In this document: positions 34,410 to 45,086 of the stretch, piece by piece
How positions within the stretch are numbered: position 1 is the stretch's first letter
Layout: each line of letters starts with the position of its first letter
Source of the DNA: Chloroflexota bacterium
GTDB taxonomy: Bacteria; Chloroflexota; Dehalococcoidia; Lucifugimonadales; UBA3495
Length of the DNA: 64,000 nucleotides
NCBI GenBank assembly: GCA_028875655.1
Contig: JAPPCX010000003.1
Span: forward strand, 1 to 64,000
Reading direction: 5' to 3'
The notes under the pieces: generated by a model
Databases searched by the model: none
What the model was told of the DNA's origin: nothing
Seen by the model: the letters and a program-made list of their open reading frames with translations, nothing else
Made by a program: the position numbers and the translations under genes

Positions 34410-35453
34410 TCACGCGAAACGCGGCATCACTTCCTTCGCAAACAGTTCCATGGACTTCAACTGCTTGCCTTGGTCCAGGCCGCCGAAGGCGAAGTTGCAG
34501 CCGAAGTAGCGCACCCCCGCGTCGTGCAGGGCCTGTATCTTGGCCGCGCACTGGTCCGGCGAGCCAATGAACGCCCGGTTTTCCGCCAGGTATTCGTAGC
34601 TGGGCGGGAACTCGGTGCGCCGGTTCAGGTATTCCGCCATCGGCTGGTACACCTCGCTGCCCACCGAGAACTCGCGCCGCCAGGTGTTCAGGTCCAGCGT
34701 CCAGTTCAGCGCCTCCCGCGCGTCCCGGTGCGCCTGCTCCTCGGTTTCCGCGACGTAGAAATAGCGGAAAAAGGGCACGTCGGCCGGCCCGACCGCATGC
34801 CCGGCTTGCTTTGACTGCTGCAAGAATCGCTGCATCAAATCCACCGCGTCGTCCGTGTTCAGCACCACGCCCACAATCAGCCGGCGCCCTGTTGACGCCA
34901 CGAAATCCAGCGACTCTGCGCTCCGCGTCGCCGCCACGTAAACCGGCGGGTGCGGGTTCTGCAACGGCGTCGGCACCAGGTTGACGTGCTTCACCGTATG
35001 GTATTCGCCGTCAAAGGTGTAGTCGCGGTTGGTCCATAGCGCCTCTACCATCTCGATGGTTTCCCGGTAGCGCGCCTGACTCTCGGCGTGGTCGATGCCG
35101 AAGTTGGCGTACTCCGACGACGACGCGCCCCGGCCGAATCCCACGTCCAGCCGGCCGTCGCTCAGCACGTCCAGCGTCGCCGTGTCCTCCGCCAGCCGCA
35201 CCGGGTGATGCAGCGGCGGTATGAGCACCGCCGTCCCCAGCCGGATTCGCTCCGTCCTGGCGGCGATGTTGCTGGCGATGATGAGTGAAGACGCCCCCAG
35301 CCCGTACCGGGTGAAATGGTGCTCGGCCAGCCAGACCGCCTTGAATCCGAGCTCCTCGCCCGCCGTCGCCTGCTCGGTCAAATCCGAGTACAGGCCCTTG
35401 GGCGTATATTCCTCAGGCCACGGTATGTGGGAAAACAGGGCAAAATCCATTCT
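34410..35453 (-). CDS. LLM-class flavin-dependent oxidoreductase
   Basis: A 347-residue luciferase-like monooxygenase or F420-type flavin enzyme. The pattern is MDFALFSHIPWPEEYTPKG, LGFKAVWLAEHHFTRYGLG, IRLGTAVLIPPLHHPVRLAEDTATLDVLSDGR, and LDVGFGRGASSSEYANFG. The start at 35453 follows GAGGAGCGC. Substrates of this class include alkanes, sulfonates and other small organics; SAR202-type Chloroflexota carry many such genes, which fits the inferred origin. Confidence 0.87.
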   Translation of the reverse strand, partial: RMDFALFSHIPWPEEYTPKGLYSDLTEQATAGEELGFKAVWLAEHHFTRYGLGASSLIIASNIAARTERIRLGTAVLIPPLHHPVRLAEDTATLDVLSDGRLDVGFGRGASSSEYANFGIDHAESQARYRETIEMVEALWTNRDYTFDGEYHTVKHVNLVPTPLQNPHPPVYVAATRSAESLDFVASTGRRLIVGVVLNTDDAVDLMQRFLQQSKQAGHAVGPADVPFFRYFYVAETEEQAHRDAREALNWTLDLNTWRREFSVGSEVYQPMAEYLNRRTEFPPSYEYLAENRAFIGSPDQCAAKIQALHDAGVRYFGCNFAFGGLDQGKQLKSMELFAKEVMPRFA

Positions 35454-35707
35454 GCGCTCCTCGAATTTGGTGCCGGAGCAGTGTACACACTGCCGGGCTT
35501 GAATTTCAAACCCCGACGCGCCAGTGTATTGCTTCCCCATCTTCACAACCGCTTAACATCGTTGCCCTAATCTCCACCGCGGCCCTTGACGTTAAATTCG
35601 GGGCAATCCGTCCATCTGGTATCATTTAGTCCCGATACATTCGAGGCGCCGGTACGTTCCCCAACTTCCATTGCGGCGCGCTTCGTAACTAAACCACAGG
35701 AGCAACT

Positions 35708-38700
35708 TTGACTTTCCTGACTGAACTAGCCTTGCGCCGCAAGTCGGTTACCGTCATGGCGATGATCCTGCTCCTGATAGCGGGCGTGTTTTCCTACAAC
35801 CAGCTCCGCCAGGAGCTGTTCCCCGAAATTAGCTTCTCCATAGTTTATGTCGTCACCTCGTACCAGCAGGGCGATCCTTCAACCGTCGCCGCCGATGTGA
35901 CCTCCAAAGTGGAGGATCTCATCATCGGGATGCCCGACCTGGAGAAAATCACCTCGATTTCCACGGGCAATCTCTCCCTGGTGACCGCCAACTTCATCCC
36001 CGGCGCCGACGTGGAAGACGCGGAAGAGGAAATCAGGAGCCGGGCCAGCGGTCTCGCTTTGCCCGACGATGCCGGCGAGCCCTACGTCCTGCGACTGACC
36101 TCGGACGTTTTCCCGGTCATGCTCCTCAGCGTCAGCGGACAGCAGGACATTCCCGCTCTGCGACGCCTCACCGACGACGAGATTATCCCACGACTGGAAG
36201 CCATCAACGGTGTTTACGACGTAACGGTCGAAGGCGGCGTTCCGGAGCGGGTCTCCGTGATCGTTGACCCGGCCCGCACCAACGAGCACAACCTCACCAT
36301 CCAGGACGTGGTCAACGCGGTTTCCGGCAACTCCATCGACCTCAGCGCCGGCACGTTGACCCGCGATGAGCGCTCCATCGGCCTGCGCGCCTACCAGGGC
36401 TACGCCAACCTGGATTCCATCCGCGACCTGCCGGTGGGATACACCAGGCCCGCGTCAAACCCCGCCAACCCCGCATCCGGGAACGCCACCGTCACGCCAA
36501 TCCTTCTCTCCGACGTCGCCACCGTAACCATCGACACACCGGAATCGGATACGGTTTCCCGCACCAACGGGCAGCCCAGCCTCTCGCTTCAGGTGCTCCG
36601 ACTCCCCGACGGCAACACCATCGAGATGACCCGCGAACTCCTGGTCGTCATCAACGGCCTCGACCTTCCGCCCGACGTGCAGGTCGATGTCCTCTACAAC
36701 GATGGGCCGGCACTTGAGGAGCAGCTTGCCAACGTCGTTGGGCAGGGCGGCCTGGGTTTCCTCATCGCCGTTTCCGCAATCTTTATTTTCTTGCTGCAAC
36801 TGCGCCCTACGGCAATCCGTGGCATTCTGCATACCCTGCGACCCACGCTGATCATCGCCATCTCCATACCGCTCAGCATCATGATCACCGTGCTCATCAT
36901 GTCCATATTCGACTGGACGCTCAATTTCATGAGCCTGGCCGGGCTGGCCATCGCGGTGGGGCGTATTGTGGATGACAGCATCGTCGTGCTGGAAAACATC
37001 TACCGCCACATTCAGGCCGGCCCCCAGCGCATTCCCACCGGAGGCACGGACCCCCCCACGGCTTACCGGTTCGCCCCCCTGGGCGACAACCCCGGAGTGG
37101 CCGCCGCCATTCGGGGAACCCGCGAAGTGGCCGCCGCCATCATCGCTTCCACGTTGACCACGGTTGCCGTGTTTCTGCCTTTGGCATTCATCCCCGGCAT
37201 TGTCGGCGAGTTTTTCCTCCCCTTTGCGCAAACCGTATGCGTCTCTCTGCTTGCTTCCACCTGCATTGCGCTGACCGCCGTGCCAGTTCTTGGTTCCATT
37301 CTCCTGCGCCGGGGTGATATGGCCGACGAGGAGGAAACGGCGGTAGAAGACACCTGGCTCCAGCGTATCTACACGCCGGTCCTCAGGTGGGCGCTCAACC
37401 ACCCGCTTTTGACCGTTCTGGGTTGCATCGCCGCTGTCGCGGCCAGTCTGCCCCTCCTGATCATCCTGCCCATCACGCTCTTCTCCTCGGGTGAAGCCGA
37501 GTCCATGCGTATCGACGTCACCATGCCCGAGAATACCGGCCCGTCCGCCATGTTCCGTGAAATACGGGATATTGAACAGGTTCTCGACGGCTACCTGGGC
37601 GCCGGTTACATCACCTCCTACCAGGGCACCATGGGTTCCACCAGCCAGGATTTTGGCCCCAACGTCGGGGAAACCGGGTTTGACATAGCCGGGTTCTTCC
37701 TGGCCCTGTCCGACGACGTGCCCGCCGACTTCGCCGACGAACTCCGGCAAGCTTTGCCCGATAAAGAAAACGTGGACATACAGGTCTTTGTGGATTCTGC
37801 CGGTCCGCCTCAGGCCGGCATTGAAATTGCCGTAACCGGCGGCAACTACAGTGAGGTCCAAAGCGCCGCCAACAACCTCGTTGAGCGTATCGCCCCTCTT
37901 GACGGCGTGGTCAACCTGAAAACCAACGTCAGCGATAACAAGGAGGAACTCACCTTCGAAGTGGACACCGCCGAGGCCGGACGCTACGGCTTGAGTTCCC
38001 TTGCGGTTGCCGGCCAGATTCGCACTTGGGTGTACGGTAACGATGCTGCCGACGTCAGCCTGTCCGGCGATACCTATGACGTGGTGGTTCGCGGCGAGGA
38101 CGAACAGGTTGACGAAATCGGCGAACTCCAGAACCTGCCCATTGCCGGCCCCTTTGGCGCCGTGCCCCTCGGGTCCATTAGTGATGTTAAGACCACCGTC
38201 GGCCCGGCCGTAGTCACGCACTACGACGGCGACCGTTCCGTCACCATCACTGGGGAGATCGAAGCCCGCGATCCCCAGGCCACCAGCGCCCGCATCGACC
38301 GGGCCATCGACGACGCGAATTTGCCGCCGAACGTGAGGGTGCAGCAGGGCGGTTTCGCCAGTGATATTGAGGAGCAATTTCAGAGCGTCTATATTGCCAT
38401 GGCCGTCGGTGTGGCGTTGGTGTATCTTGTCATGGTGGCGACCCTGGGTTCACTCCGCGACCCCTTCATCGTGGTGCTGAGCATGCCCTTGGCCGTGGTT
38501 GGCGCGCTGATCGCTCTCACGGTCACCGGGCGAGCGTTGAGCCTGCCCTCAATGATGGGACTCCTCTTCCTGATCGGCATTGTTGTCACCAATGCCATCG
38601 TGCTGATTATTTTCATCGATCAAATGCGTCAGCAGGGGTTGGCCGTAGTGGACGCCATCATGCTCGCCGGCCGCACTCGCCTCCGGCCGATTTTGATGAC

Positions 38701-38935
38701 CGCCTTCACCACCATCCTGGCCCTGTTCCCCCTGGCATTCAGCAACGCCAGTGGCCTGGTTGGGTCGGAACTGGCTACCGTCGTGATCGGCGGCCTCATC
38801 AGCTCCACCTTCCTTACCCTAGTCGCGGTGCCCGTTACCTACGTGCTCCTCCACCAGGCGGTTCCCGATTTATTCGCGCGCGTTCGCCGGCTAATCCTCC
38901 GACCTGCCCCCGCCGAAATGGACGCCGTTCCGTGA
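35708..38935 (+). CDS. RND efflux permease (HAE1/AcrB family)
   Basis: The 1075-residue protein has the RND plan: one N-terminal transmembrane helix, a large outer loop (about 35-330), transmembrane segments, a second large outer loop, and final segments. The conserved intramembrane motif is GRIVDDSIVVLENIYRH and the C-terminal counterpart is LIGIVVTNAIVLIIF. It should export drugs or lipids using the proton gradient. Start is TTG with CAGGAG before it. The adaptor gene follows it, opposite to the usual order. No outer-membrane channel gene is near. Confidence 0.92.
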   Translation: MTFLTELALRRKSVTVMAMILLLIAGVFSYNQLRQELFPEISFSIVYVVTSYQQGDPSTVAADVTSKVEDLIIGMPDLEKITSISTGNLSLVTANFIPGADVEDAEEEIRSRASGLALPDDAGEPYVLRLTSDVFPVMLLSVSGQQDIPALRRLTDDEIIPRLEAINGVYDVTVEGGVPERVSVIVDPARTNEHNLTIQDVVNAVSGNSIDLSAGTLTRDERSIGLRAYQGYANLDSIRDLPVGYTRPASNPANPASGNATVTPILLSDVATVTIDTPESDTVSRTNGQPSLSLQVLRLPDGNTIEMTRELLVVINGLDLPPDVQVDVLYNDGPALEEQLANVVGQGGLGFLIAVSAIFIFLLQLRPTAIRGILHTLRPTLIIAISIPLSIMITVLIMSIFDWTLNFMSLAGLAIAVGRIVDDSIVVLENIYRHIQAGPQRIPTGGTDPPTAYRFAPLGDNPGVAAAIRGTREVAAAIIASTLTTVAVFLPLAFIPGIVGEFFLPFAQTVCVSLLASTCIALTAVPVLGSILLRRGDMADEEETAVEDTWLQRIYTPVLRWALNHPLLTVLGCIAAVAASLPLLIILPITLFSSGEAESMRIDVTMPENTGPSAMFREIRDIEQVLDGYLGAGYITSYQGTMGSTSQDFGPNVGETGFDIAGFFLALSDDVPADFADELRQALPDKENVDIQVFVDSAGPPQAGIEIAVTGGNYSEVQSAANNLVERIAPLDGVVNLKTNVSDNKEELTFEVDTAEAGRYGLSSLAVAGQIRTWVYGNDAADVSLSGDTYDVVVRGEDEQVDEIGELQNLPIAGPFGAVPLGSISDVKTTVGPAVVTHYDGDRSVTITGEIEARDPQATSARIDRAIDDANLPPNVRVQQGGFASDIEEQFQSVYIAMAVGVALVYLVMVATLGSLRDPFIVVLSMPLAVVGALIALTVTGRALSLPSMMGLLFLIGIVVTNAIVLIIFIDQMRQQGLAVVDAIMLAGRTRLRPILMTAFTTILALFPLAFSNASGLVGSELATVVIGGLISSTFLTLVAVPVTYVLLHQAVPDLFARVRRLILRPAPAEMDAVP

Positions 38936-38981
38936 TGGGCCGCTATCCTACGTGCGCCCCAACCTTGTCTCGCGAGGAACG

Positions 38982-40928
38982 ATGTTGAAATTCAAACTTG
39001 ATCTGCCGCCACTACGCCTGGTTTCTCGCGTCGGTTCTGCTCCGCTGGCGCTGGCTATCCTGTCGTCGATGCTGTTCATCGGCTGCGGGTCCAGCGCCGA
39101 TAGCGCGACCGCGACCGAATCCGGAGGCGCTCCAAGCGTCGCGGCTGCGGAAATCAATAACGCGGTCAGCGACTTTCGCGTACGCAGCGAGCTGATATTC
39201 TCCACCCGGGCCGATCTGTCCTTCCAGATGTCCGGAGAAGTGGGCTCAGTCAACGTGTCCGTTGGCGACCTTGTTTCCGCTGGCGACGCGCTGGCCACCC
39301 TGGACTCCGACACTGTGACCAACCTCCGGCATGCCGAAGCCCTCGCCAAGTTCAAGGTCGAGGATACGCAGGACAAGTTGGACAGTGTCCTGGGCTTGCA
39401 GTCCGACGACTCGTTGGTTCGCGCCCGCGCCGAAAACGCCCTGGCGCAAGCCGAGAACGCCCTGGCGCAAGCCGAGGTGGCGCTGGAAAATGCTCAGGAC
39501 GCTCTTGAAGACTATCAGTTGGATCATGACGTCGCTCTCAGCGCCGCCGTCCAGCGCGTCGCCGACGCCACCGCCGCCCTTGACCGCGCCGAGGAGGCGG
39601 TTACCGACTTCGCCGATGCCCACGGCCAGCAGTTCGCCAACGCACTGGCCGCTCGCGCCCAGGCCCGCACTGCCCTTGACGCCGCCCAGGACGCCGTAAC
39701 CGACTTCCTCCCGCTCTATGACGAATCCGTCAGCAAGCTCCGCAGCCGCATTTCCCAAACCGAAATTGCCCTGGATCAGTCTCGGGACAATCTCCGGGAT
39801 TTCGATAAGAATCACGCCGACCGGCTGTCTCAGGCCCGGCAGAATCTGGGCGCGGCCGAAACCACGCTGGACGCCGCGCAAGACCGGCTGGACGCGTTCT
39901 ACGTGAAAATCGTCAACGAGGAATTCCATCAGCTCAGGGACGGACAGAACTTTGACGTCGTTCAGCTCAACTCCCTCCAGGCTGCGGTGGACGCCGCCCA
40001 ACGATCCGTTGAAACGTTGGAGAGAGACATTACCGAGCTCGAAGCCGGGCCCAAGGAGATCGATCGCGCGGCTATCGAGACGCGCATCGCCGAATTGGAA
40101 GTCACTCTGACTACCCTCAACCGCGAGCTGAATGACGCCCTGGACGGCCCCGATCAGGATGAGCTGAATCGTTTGGAAGCCAACGTCCTGGTTGCCCAGG
40201 AGCGTCTCAACACCGCAGAGCGCAACTTGGCCGAAGTAGAAGAGGGGGTCGATCAGATCGAACTCGCTCGACTCGAAACCGCGGTTGACACAGCCATGGT
40301 CGCGCTGGAATCGGCCCGGTACAGGCTGGAACGCCTTGAGGAAGGGCCGGATGCCGCCACCGTCACCGCGCTCACTCAGGCTGTCGCCGCGCGCGCCCAG
40401 GCCGTCGCCACCGCCCGCGAAACCCGCCACGATCTTGCCGCCGGGCCCGACCCCGCGGCCGTCGCCCTGGCTGAGGCCAACGTCGCCGATGCCCTCGTTG
40501 ATTACGCCGACGTGCAGGAAGACCTGGAGGATACCGTCATACGCGCTCCGTTTGACGGCCTGGTGCGTCTGGTGACCATCGAACCCGAGGACGCCATCAG
40601 GGTCGATGCCCGCGTCATCCAGCTGGTTGACCCGACGGATATCAGCGTGCAGGGCCTTCTGGAAACCAACTACATCGAGCGCGTAACCCCTGGTACTGCT
40701 GCCACCGTAACCGTAGCCGCCTTGCCGGGAGTGACGTTCGACGCCACCGTGGAGTCGGTCAATCAGGACGCGCGCACTGAGCGCGGCGTGATCAGCTTCC
40801 CGGTGAACTTCAGCGTCGTCATCCCCGATGGAGTCCAGATCCCACCGAATCCCGGCCTGGTAACTACCACCGTCATTATGGGAGATGCGCCGCCTCCGTC
40901 TGGAAGACCTGACCGGCAGCGGGGCTGA
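38982..40928 (+). CDS. Lipoprotein membrane-fusion adaptor with a long coiled coil
   Basis: The 648-residue adaptor probably pairs with the RND permease just before it. A signal peptide ends in SMLFIGC, a likely lipoprotein cleavage site. A biotinyl-lipoyl half-motif VNVSVGDLVSAGDALATLD comes next, then a very long helical region (about residues 110-520) full of heptads such as NALAQAENALAQAEVALE, then the second lipoyl half VIRAPFDGLVRLVTIEPEDAIRV and a beta-barrel ending in PPNPGLVTTTVI. The usual coiled coil is 60-200 residues, so this hairpin is exceptionally long. Start at 38982 has GAGGAACG; GTG at 38952 is less likely. Confidence 0.85.
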   Translation: MLKFKLDLPPLRLVSRVGSAPLALAILSSMLFIGCGSSADSATATESGGAPSVAAAEINNAVSDFRVRSELIFSTRADLSFQMSGEVGSVNVSVGDLVSAGDALATLDSDTVTNLRHAEALAKFKVEDTQDKLDSVLGLQSDDSLVRARAENALAQAENALAQAEVALENAQDALEDYQLDHDVALSAAVQRVADATAALDRAEEAVTDFADAHGQQFANALAARAQARTALDAAQDAVTDFLPLYDESVSKLRSRISQTEIALDQSRDNLRDFDKNHADRLSQARQNLGAAETTLDAAQDRLDAFYVKIVNEEFHQLRDGQNFDVVQLNSLQAAVDAAQRSVETLERDITELEAGPKEIDRAAIETRIAELEVTLTTLNRELNDALDGPDQDELNRLEANVLVAQERLNTAERNLAEVEEGVDQIELARLETAVDTAMVALESARYRLERLEEGPDAATVTALTQAVAARAQAVATARETRHDLAAGPDPAAVALAEANVADALVDYADVQEDLEDTVIRAPFDGLVRLVTIEPEDAIRVDARVIQLVDPTDISVQGLLETNYIERVTPGTAATVTVAALPGVTFDATVESVNQDARTERGVISFPVNFSVVIPDGVQIPPNPGLVTTTVIMGDAPPPSGRPDRQRG

Positions 40929-40930
40929 TA

Positions 40931-41824
40931 CTAAAGCAGTCCCGCTCCTCGAAGCGTCTGTTGCGCCGTAACCCCGATATCCGCCGGCGTCGGGATGATG
41001 ACCGCTCCGGCGGCTTCCAGGGCGCGGGTTTTCGATTCCGCAGTGGCGCTTTCGCCGGTGATGATCGCTCCGGCGTGTCCCATTCGTTTTCCCGACGGCG
41101 CGGTTGCGCCCACGATGAGCGAGCAAATCGGCTTTGTGAACTCCGACGACCCGATGTACTCGGCCGCTTCCTGCTCCATGGTCCCGCCGATCTCACCGAT
41201 GAACACCACCATATCGGTGTTCGGATCGTCGTTGTAGAGATTGAGAATGTCCACAAAGCTGCTGCCGATGATGGGGTCTCCTCCGATGCCCACGCAAGAC
41301 GACTGCCCGATGCCCAGGTCCGTCAACTGCCCCACCGCCTCGTAGGTCAAAGTCCCGCTGCGCGAAACTACGCCCACCCGGCCCGGCATGTGGATGTTCC
41401 CCGGCATGATGCCCACCTTGCAGCGCGCGCCGGGGTTGATCATGCCCGGGCAGTTCGGCCCGATCAGTCGCACGCCGCTAGCCTTCACGTAGCGGTACAC
41501 TCCCACCATGTCCTGCACCGGTATCCCCTCGGTGATGCAGGCAATGAGCGGAACTCCCGCGTCCACCGACTCGGCAATGGCGTCGGCTGCGAACGGCGGC
41601 GGCACAAAGATCAGCGCCACGTTCGCCCGCGTCGCGTCCACCGCATCGCCCACGGAGTCGAACACCGGCACGGCGTCGTCAAACAACTGCCCGCCGCGGC
41701 CCGGCGTCACTCCCGCCACCACCTGCGTGCCGTAAGCCTTGCACGCCCGCGCGTGGAAACTGCCTTCGCGACCGGTGATGCCCTGCACCAAGATGCGCGA
41801 TTGCTCGTCGAGTAAGATCCCCAT
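40931..41824 (-). CDS. sucD: Succinate-CoA ligase, alpha subunit
   Basis: A 297-residue subunit that forms or breaks succinyl-CoA in the citric acid cycle. It has the CoA-binding [15 protein letters not shown], the phosphohistidine loop [10 protein letters not shown] and [11 protein letters not shown]. It lies seven bases after sucC and ends two bases from the end of the convergent adaptor gene. Confidence 0.95.
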   Translation of the reverse strand: MGILLDEQSRILVQGITGREGSFHARACKAYGTQVVAGVTPGRGGQLFDDAVPVFDSVGDAVDATRANVALIFVPPPFAADAIAESVDAGVPLIACITEGIPVQDMVGVYRYVKASGVRLIGPNCPGMINPGARCKVGIMPGNIHMPGRVGVVSRSGTLTYEAVGQLTDLGIGQSSCVGIGGDPIIGSSFVDILNLYNDDPNTDMVVFIGEIGGTMEQEAAEYIGSSEFTKPICSLIVGATAPSGKRMGHAGAIITGESATAESKTRALEAAGAVIIPTPADIGVTAQQTLRGAGLL

Positions 41825-41831
41825 TTGCCGC

Positions 41832-42998
41832 TCAGCCCTGCGCGCCAGCGCGCGCCGAGAGGGCCGCCGCCGCTTCCGTCAAAGTGTCGGTGAAAGTTAC
41901 GTCTAGGCCCGAATGCGCCAGGATTTCCTTGCCTTCTTCAAGGTTTGTGCCCAGCATCCGCACCACCATCGGTTGCGTTGCCCGGTGCTCCTCGTAGGCC
42001 ATCACTATGCCTCGCGCCGCCACATCGCACCGCAGGATCCCGCCGAAGATGTTCACCAGCACCTGGCTTACCTTGGGATCCGACAGGATGATCCCCACTG
42101 CGGTGGCAACCTTCTCTTCCGTCGCCCCGCCGCCCACGTCCAGGAAGTTGGCGGGAGCCGCTCCGGCTGCATTGGCGACATCCAGCGTCGCCATGGCGAG
42201 GCCGGCGCCGTTCACCAGGCAGCCCACGCTGCCGTCCAGGCTGACGTATGCTATGTCGTCGTCCGCGGCCCGCGCCTCAAGCTGGTCTTCCTGGCTGCGG
42301 TCCCGCAACGCGTGCAGGTTGGAATGCCGGAACAGCGCGTCGTCCTCAACGTCCATCTTGGCGTCCAGGGCAACCACCTCGCCTTCCCCGGTAACAATCA
42401 GGGGGTTCACTTCCACCAGGGAGCAGTCGTTCTCGGTGAATATCCGATACAGCCTGCTCAATATGTCGGCTCCCTGCCGCGCCGTCGCTCCCGACATTCC
42501 CAGCCGGGCCGCCACCCGCCGGCACTGGAACGGCATCAGGCCAAGCGTCGGTTCCACCGCCTCCGTGATGATGGCGTCCGGATTAGTGGCGGCCACCTCT
42601 TCAATCGACATCCCGCCGGCCGCGCTGGCGATGAGCACCGGCCCCCGGTGGTTCCGGTCCATGGTCAATGCTACGTACATCTCGCTGGCGATGTCGGCCA
42701 GTTCCTCCACCAGCACCGTGTCAACCGGGACGCCGCTTGCGTCGGTCTGGTGCGTCACCAGGCGCGAACCCAACAGTCCGTCGGTAAATTCACGTCCTTC
42801 TTCGGCCGAACCGACTACCTTCACGCCGCCGGCCAGTCCCCGCCCTCCGGCATGGACCTGCGCCTTGACAACCCCCCTGCCGCCGAATGATGAGATGGCT
42901 TCGGCTGCTTCTGCCGGTGTACTCGCCACCTTCCCGTTGGGAATTGGAATACCGTACTCGGCGAAAATCGTTTTCGCTTGATGCTCGTGCAGTTTCAT
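41832..42998 (-). CDS. sucC: Succinate-CoA ligase, beta subunit
   Basis: A 388-residue ATP-grasp protein. It has [55 protein letters not shown] and the C-terminal [14 protein letters not shown]. It is the nucleotide-binding partner of SucD. It starts the sucCD operon with no visible specific regulator. Confidence 0.95.
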   Translation of the reverse strand: MKLHEHQAKTIFAEYGIPIPNGKVASTPAEAAEAISSFGGRGVVKAQVHAGGRGLAGGVKVVGSAEEGREFTDGLLGSRLVTHQTDASGVPVDTVLVEELADIASEMYVALTMDRNHRGPVLIASAAGGMSIEEVAATNPDAIITEAVEPTLGLMPFQCRRVAARLGMSGATARQGADILSRLYRIFTENDCSLVEVNPLIVTGEGEVVALDAKMDVEDDALFRHSNLHALRDRSQEDQLEARAADDDIAYVSLDGSVGCLVNGAGLAMATLDVANAAGAAPANFLDVGGGATEEKVATAVGIILSDPKVSQVLVNIFGGILRCDVAARGIVMAYEEHRATQPMVVRMLGTNLEEGKEILAHSGLDVTFTDTLTEAAAALSARAGAQG

Positions 42999-43144
42999 CG
43001 CGCCGGGTATTTTGCCCTACGCCGGCCCTGCCGTCAACGCGCCGCCCCTCAATGTCAAATCAGGCAGGCGTGAAGCCCCGCGCATGGCGCATAATGTCAC
43101 ATAGCCTTTCAAGGTAGAGAGTTCCTGCCTGCTACCGTAATTCC

Positions 43145-44563
43145 ATGTCTGAACCAAGACCCCGAACCCTCCGTGCCGAAACCATGGGCACCGCGCCCAT
43201 GTAGTTCCTGCTGCTGCAAATGTCGTTGCCCCCGATGCTGGCTATCGTCGTGATGGCCCTCTACAGCATCGTTGACCGCGCCTTCGTCGGCAACGTCATC
43301 GGGGTGGATGCCCTCAGCGGATTATCCGCAGCCTTTCCCGCGCAGATTGCCGCCGTCGCCATCGGTCTCCTGCCCGGCCTCGGCGGCATGTCGGTCGTGT
43401 CCCGCGCCCTGGGCACCCGGGACACCCGGCAGGCATCCCGCGTCATCGGATCGTCGCTGGCGATTTTGGCCCCCATCTACCTGGCTATCACGATAGCCGG
43501 TTTGCTGTACCTGGACGGACTTACCTCGTTGCTGGGCGCATCGCCCGACACCGCTCCTTACGCTCGCGAGTACCTGGCAATCATCCTGCCGGGCGGCTTC
43601 CTCACCATGCTGGCGATTGCGGCGAATAACCTGTTTATGGCCGAGGGCCGGCCGGGCTCCGCGACCATCGTTCTGGCCGGCGGAGCCGTTGCCAACGTGA
43701 TTCTGGACGCCCTGTTCATCCTGGTGTTCGGTTGGGGAATTACCGGGGCCGCCGCCGCTACCGTCCTGGCCCAGGGGCTGGCCGTCCTCTACATCGCGTG
43801 GTTTTATCTCTCGGGCCGCAGCGCGCTCACTATCACGTTCGACGCGTTGCGACCGCGCCTCGGCCTGGGTCGGGAAATCGTTGCCCTGGGCTTGCCCATT
43901 TTCATCATCGAGGCGGCCCGTTCCATCGTCGTTGTGGTCATCAACAACATCCTGGCCCGATACGCCGACGGAGACGCTTACATCGCCCTGTTCGGGGTAA
44001 TCAATTCGGTGCTGGAATTCGCGCTGGCGCCGTTCATTGGGGTCGCGCTGGCGTTCCTGCCCCTGGCAGCCTACAACTACGGCGCGCGCAACTATCCCCG
44101 CATACGTCAGGCGATGTGGCAAAGCTGCCTGGGCGCGACGGTCGCCGGCGCGCTGGTGATTGCCCTCCTGCTGCCGCTCTGTGGACACATCATACGCCTG
44201 TTCGCCGAGGCGAACGCGCTGCCATCCGAGGCCGCCGACGCCCTGCGCGTTGCCTTGCTGGCCCTGCCCATCGTGGGCGTGGAGTTCGTCAGCTCAGTCG
44301 CGTTTCAGGCTCTGGGCAAAGCGTGGCCCTCCGTGGCTCTCACCGTCACTCAGCGTGTGCTCATGTTGCTGCTGTGGGTCTTCGTCTTGTCGGAGGCTTT
44401 GGGCGTATGGGGTGTCTGGTGGTCCTTTCCCGTCACCGACGTCACCGCCATGCTCCTGGGCTTCGGAGCGTTGGCCCTGGTCTGGCGCCGCGCCGAAAAG
44501 TGGGGCGAGGCAGACTATGGTCGCAGAGTGGGCAATTTTGACACCGCCGTAGGTCGGCAGTAG
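43145..44563 (+). pseudogene. MATE efflux transporter with in-frame TAG near the N-terminus
   Basis: The frame opens at ATG 43145 (MSEPRPRTLRAETMGTAPM), stops at TAG 43202-43204, then continues in the same frame with FLLLQMSLPPMLAIVVMALYSIVDRAFVG. That run is the standard MATE first helix, and the whole 447-residue rest is intact. In relatives the stop position is inside the conserved region before the first helix, so this is a point nonsense change. Translation from ATG 43220 would give a protein missing about 25 residues, but no ribosome site precedes it. The remainder has around 12 hydrophobic segments. A short functional version is possible. Confidence 0.78.
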
Positions 44564-44616
44564 CATGGGCGCAACTCTCAGCATCCGCGCCACGATGTAC
44601 CAACGGAGGGAACACC

Positions 44617-45072
44617 ATGGCAATGCACTCTTCCGGCGTTTCCCATATCGCCGTCTGCGTCCGCGACCTGGACGAATCTCTCAAGTTCTACCGCGACATA
44701 CTGGGCATGACCGTAACCGTTGACCGTGTGCAGGATACGTCCACCGGCGGCCTGCCCCACGTGTACGCCCACGATCGCGCTACCCGGCGACAGGCCATAC
44801 TATCCTACGGCGACGGCGCGATACCCACGCTGGTAATGACCAGCCATCCCGGCGACAATGCCGACGGCGCGGCCATCAAGCTCGACCAGGTTGGTATCAG
44901 CCACATTTCCTTCACCGTGCCCGACGTAAAGGCCCTTGCTGACGAACTAATCGCCGCCGGCGTGGAACTGGCCGGCCCCATGGACGGGTTCACCAACGCC
45001 GACGGCCATGTCTCCAGCATCTTCGTGTACGATCCCGACGGCATCCTGGTGCAGTTCGACGCCGGTGGTTAG
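44617..45072 (+). CDS. VOC / glyoxalase-family protein
   Basis: A 151-residue VOC protein: HIAVCVRDLDESLKFYRDILGM at the start, then a second module with VGISHISFTVPDVKAL and VYDPDGILVQF. The metal ligands H, E-type and H positions are visible. It might be an extradiol dioxygenase, epimerase or antibiotic-resistance-type protein. Start has GGAGGG. It is followed by another VOC-superfamily gene. Confidence 0.85.
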   Translation: MAMHSSGVSHIAVCVRDLDESLKFYRDILGMTVTVDRVQDTSTGGLPHVYAHDRATRRQAILSYGDGAIPTLVMTSHPGDNADGAAIKLDQVGISHISFTVPDVKALADELIAAGVELAGPMDGFTNADGHVSSIFVYDPDGILVQFDAGG

Positions 45073-45086
45073 CGGAGGATTACCCC

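Noticed and set aside
36455-38377. A 640-codon open frame on the minus strand inside the RND permease gene
   Set aside because: It lies entirely opposite a strongly conserved RND gene; its protein is repetitive in Gly/Asp/His and matches nothing, as expected for the antisense of GC-rich coding DNA.
39246-41126. A 626-codon minus-strand frame opposite the adaptor gene
   Set aside because: The adaptor's lipoyl and coiled-coil pattern is real; the antisense frame also crosses into sucD and shows no domain.
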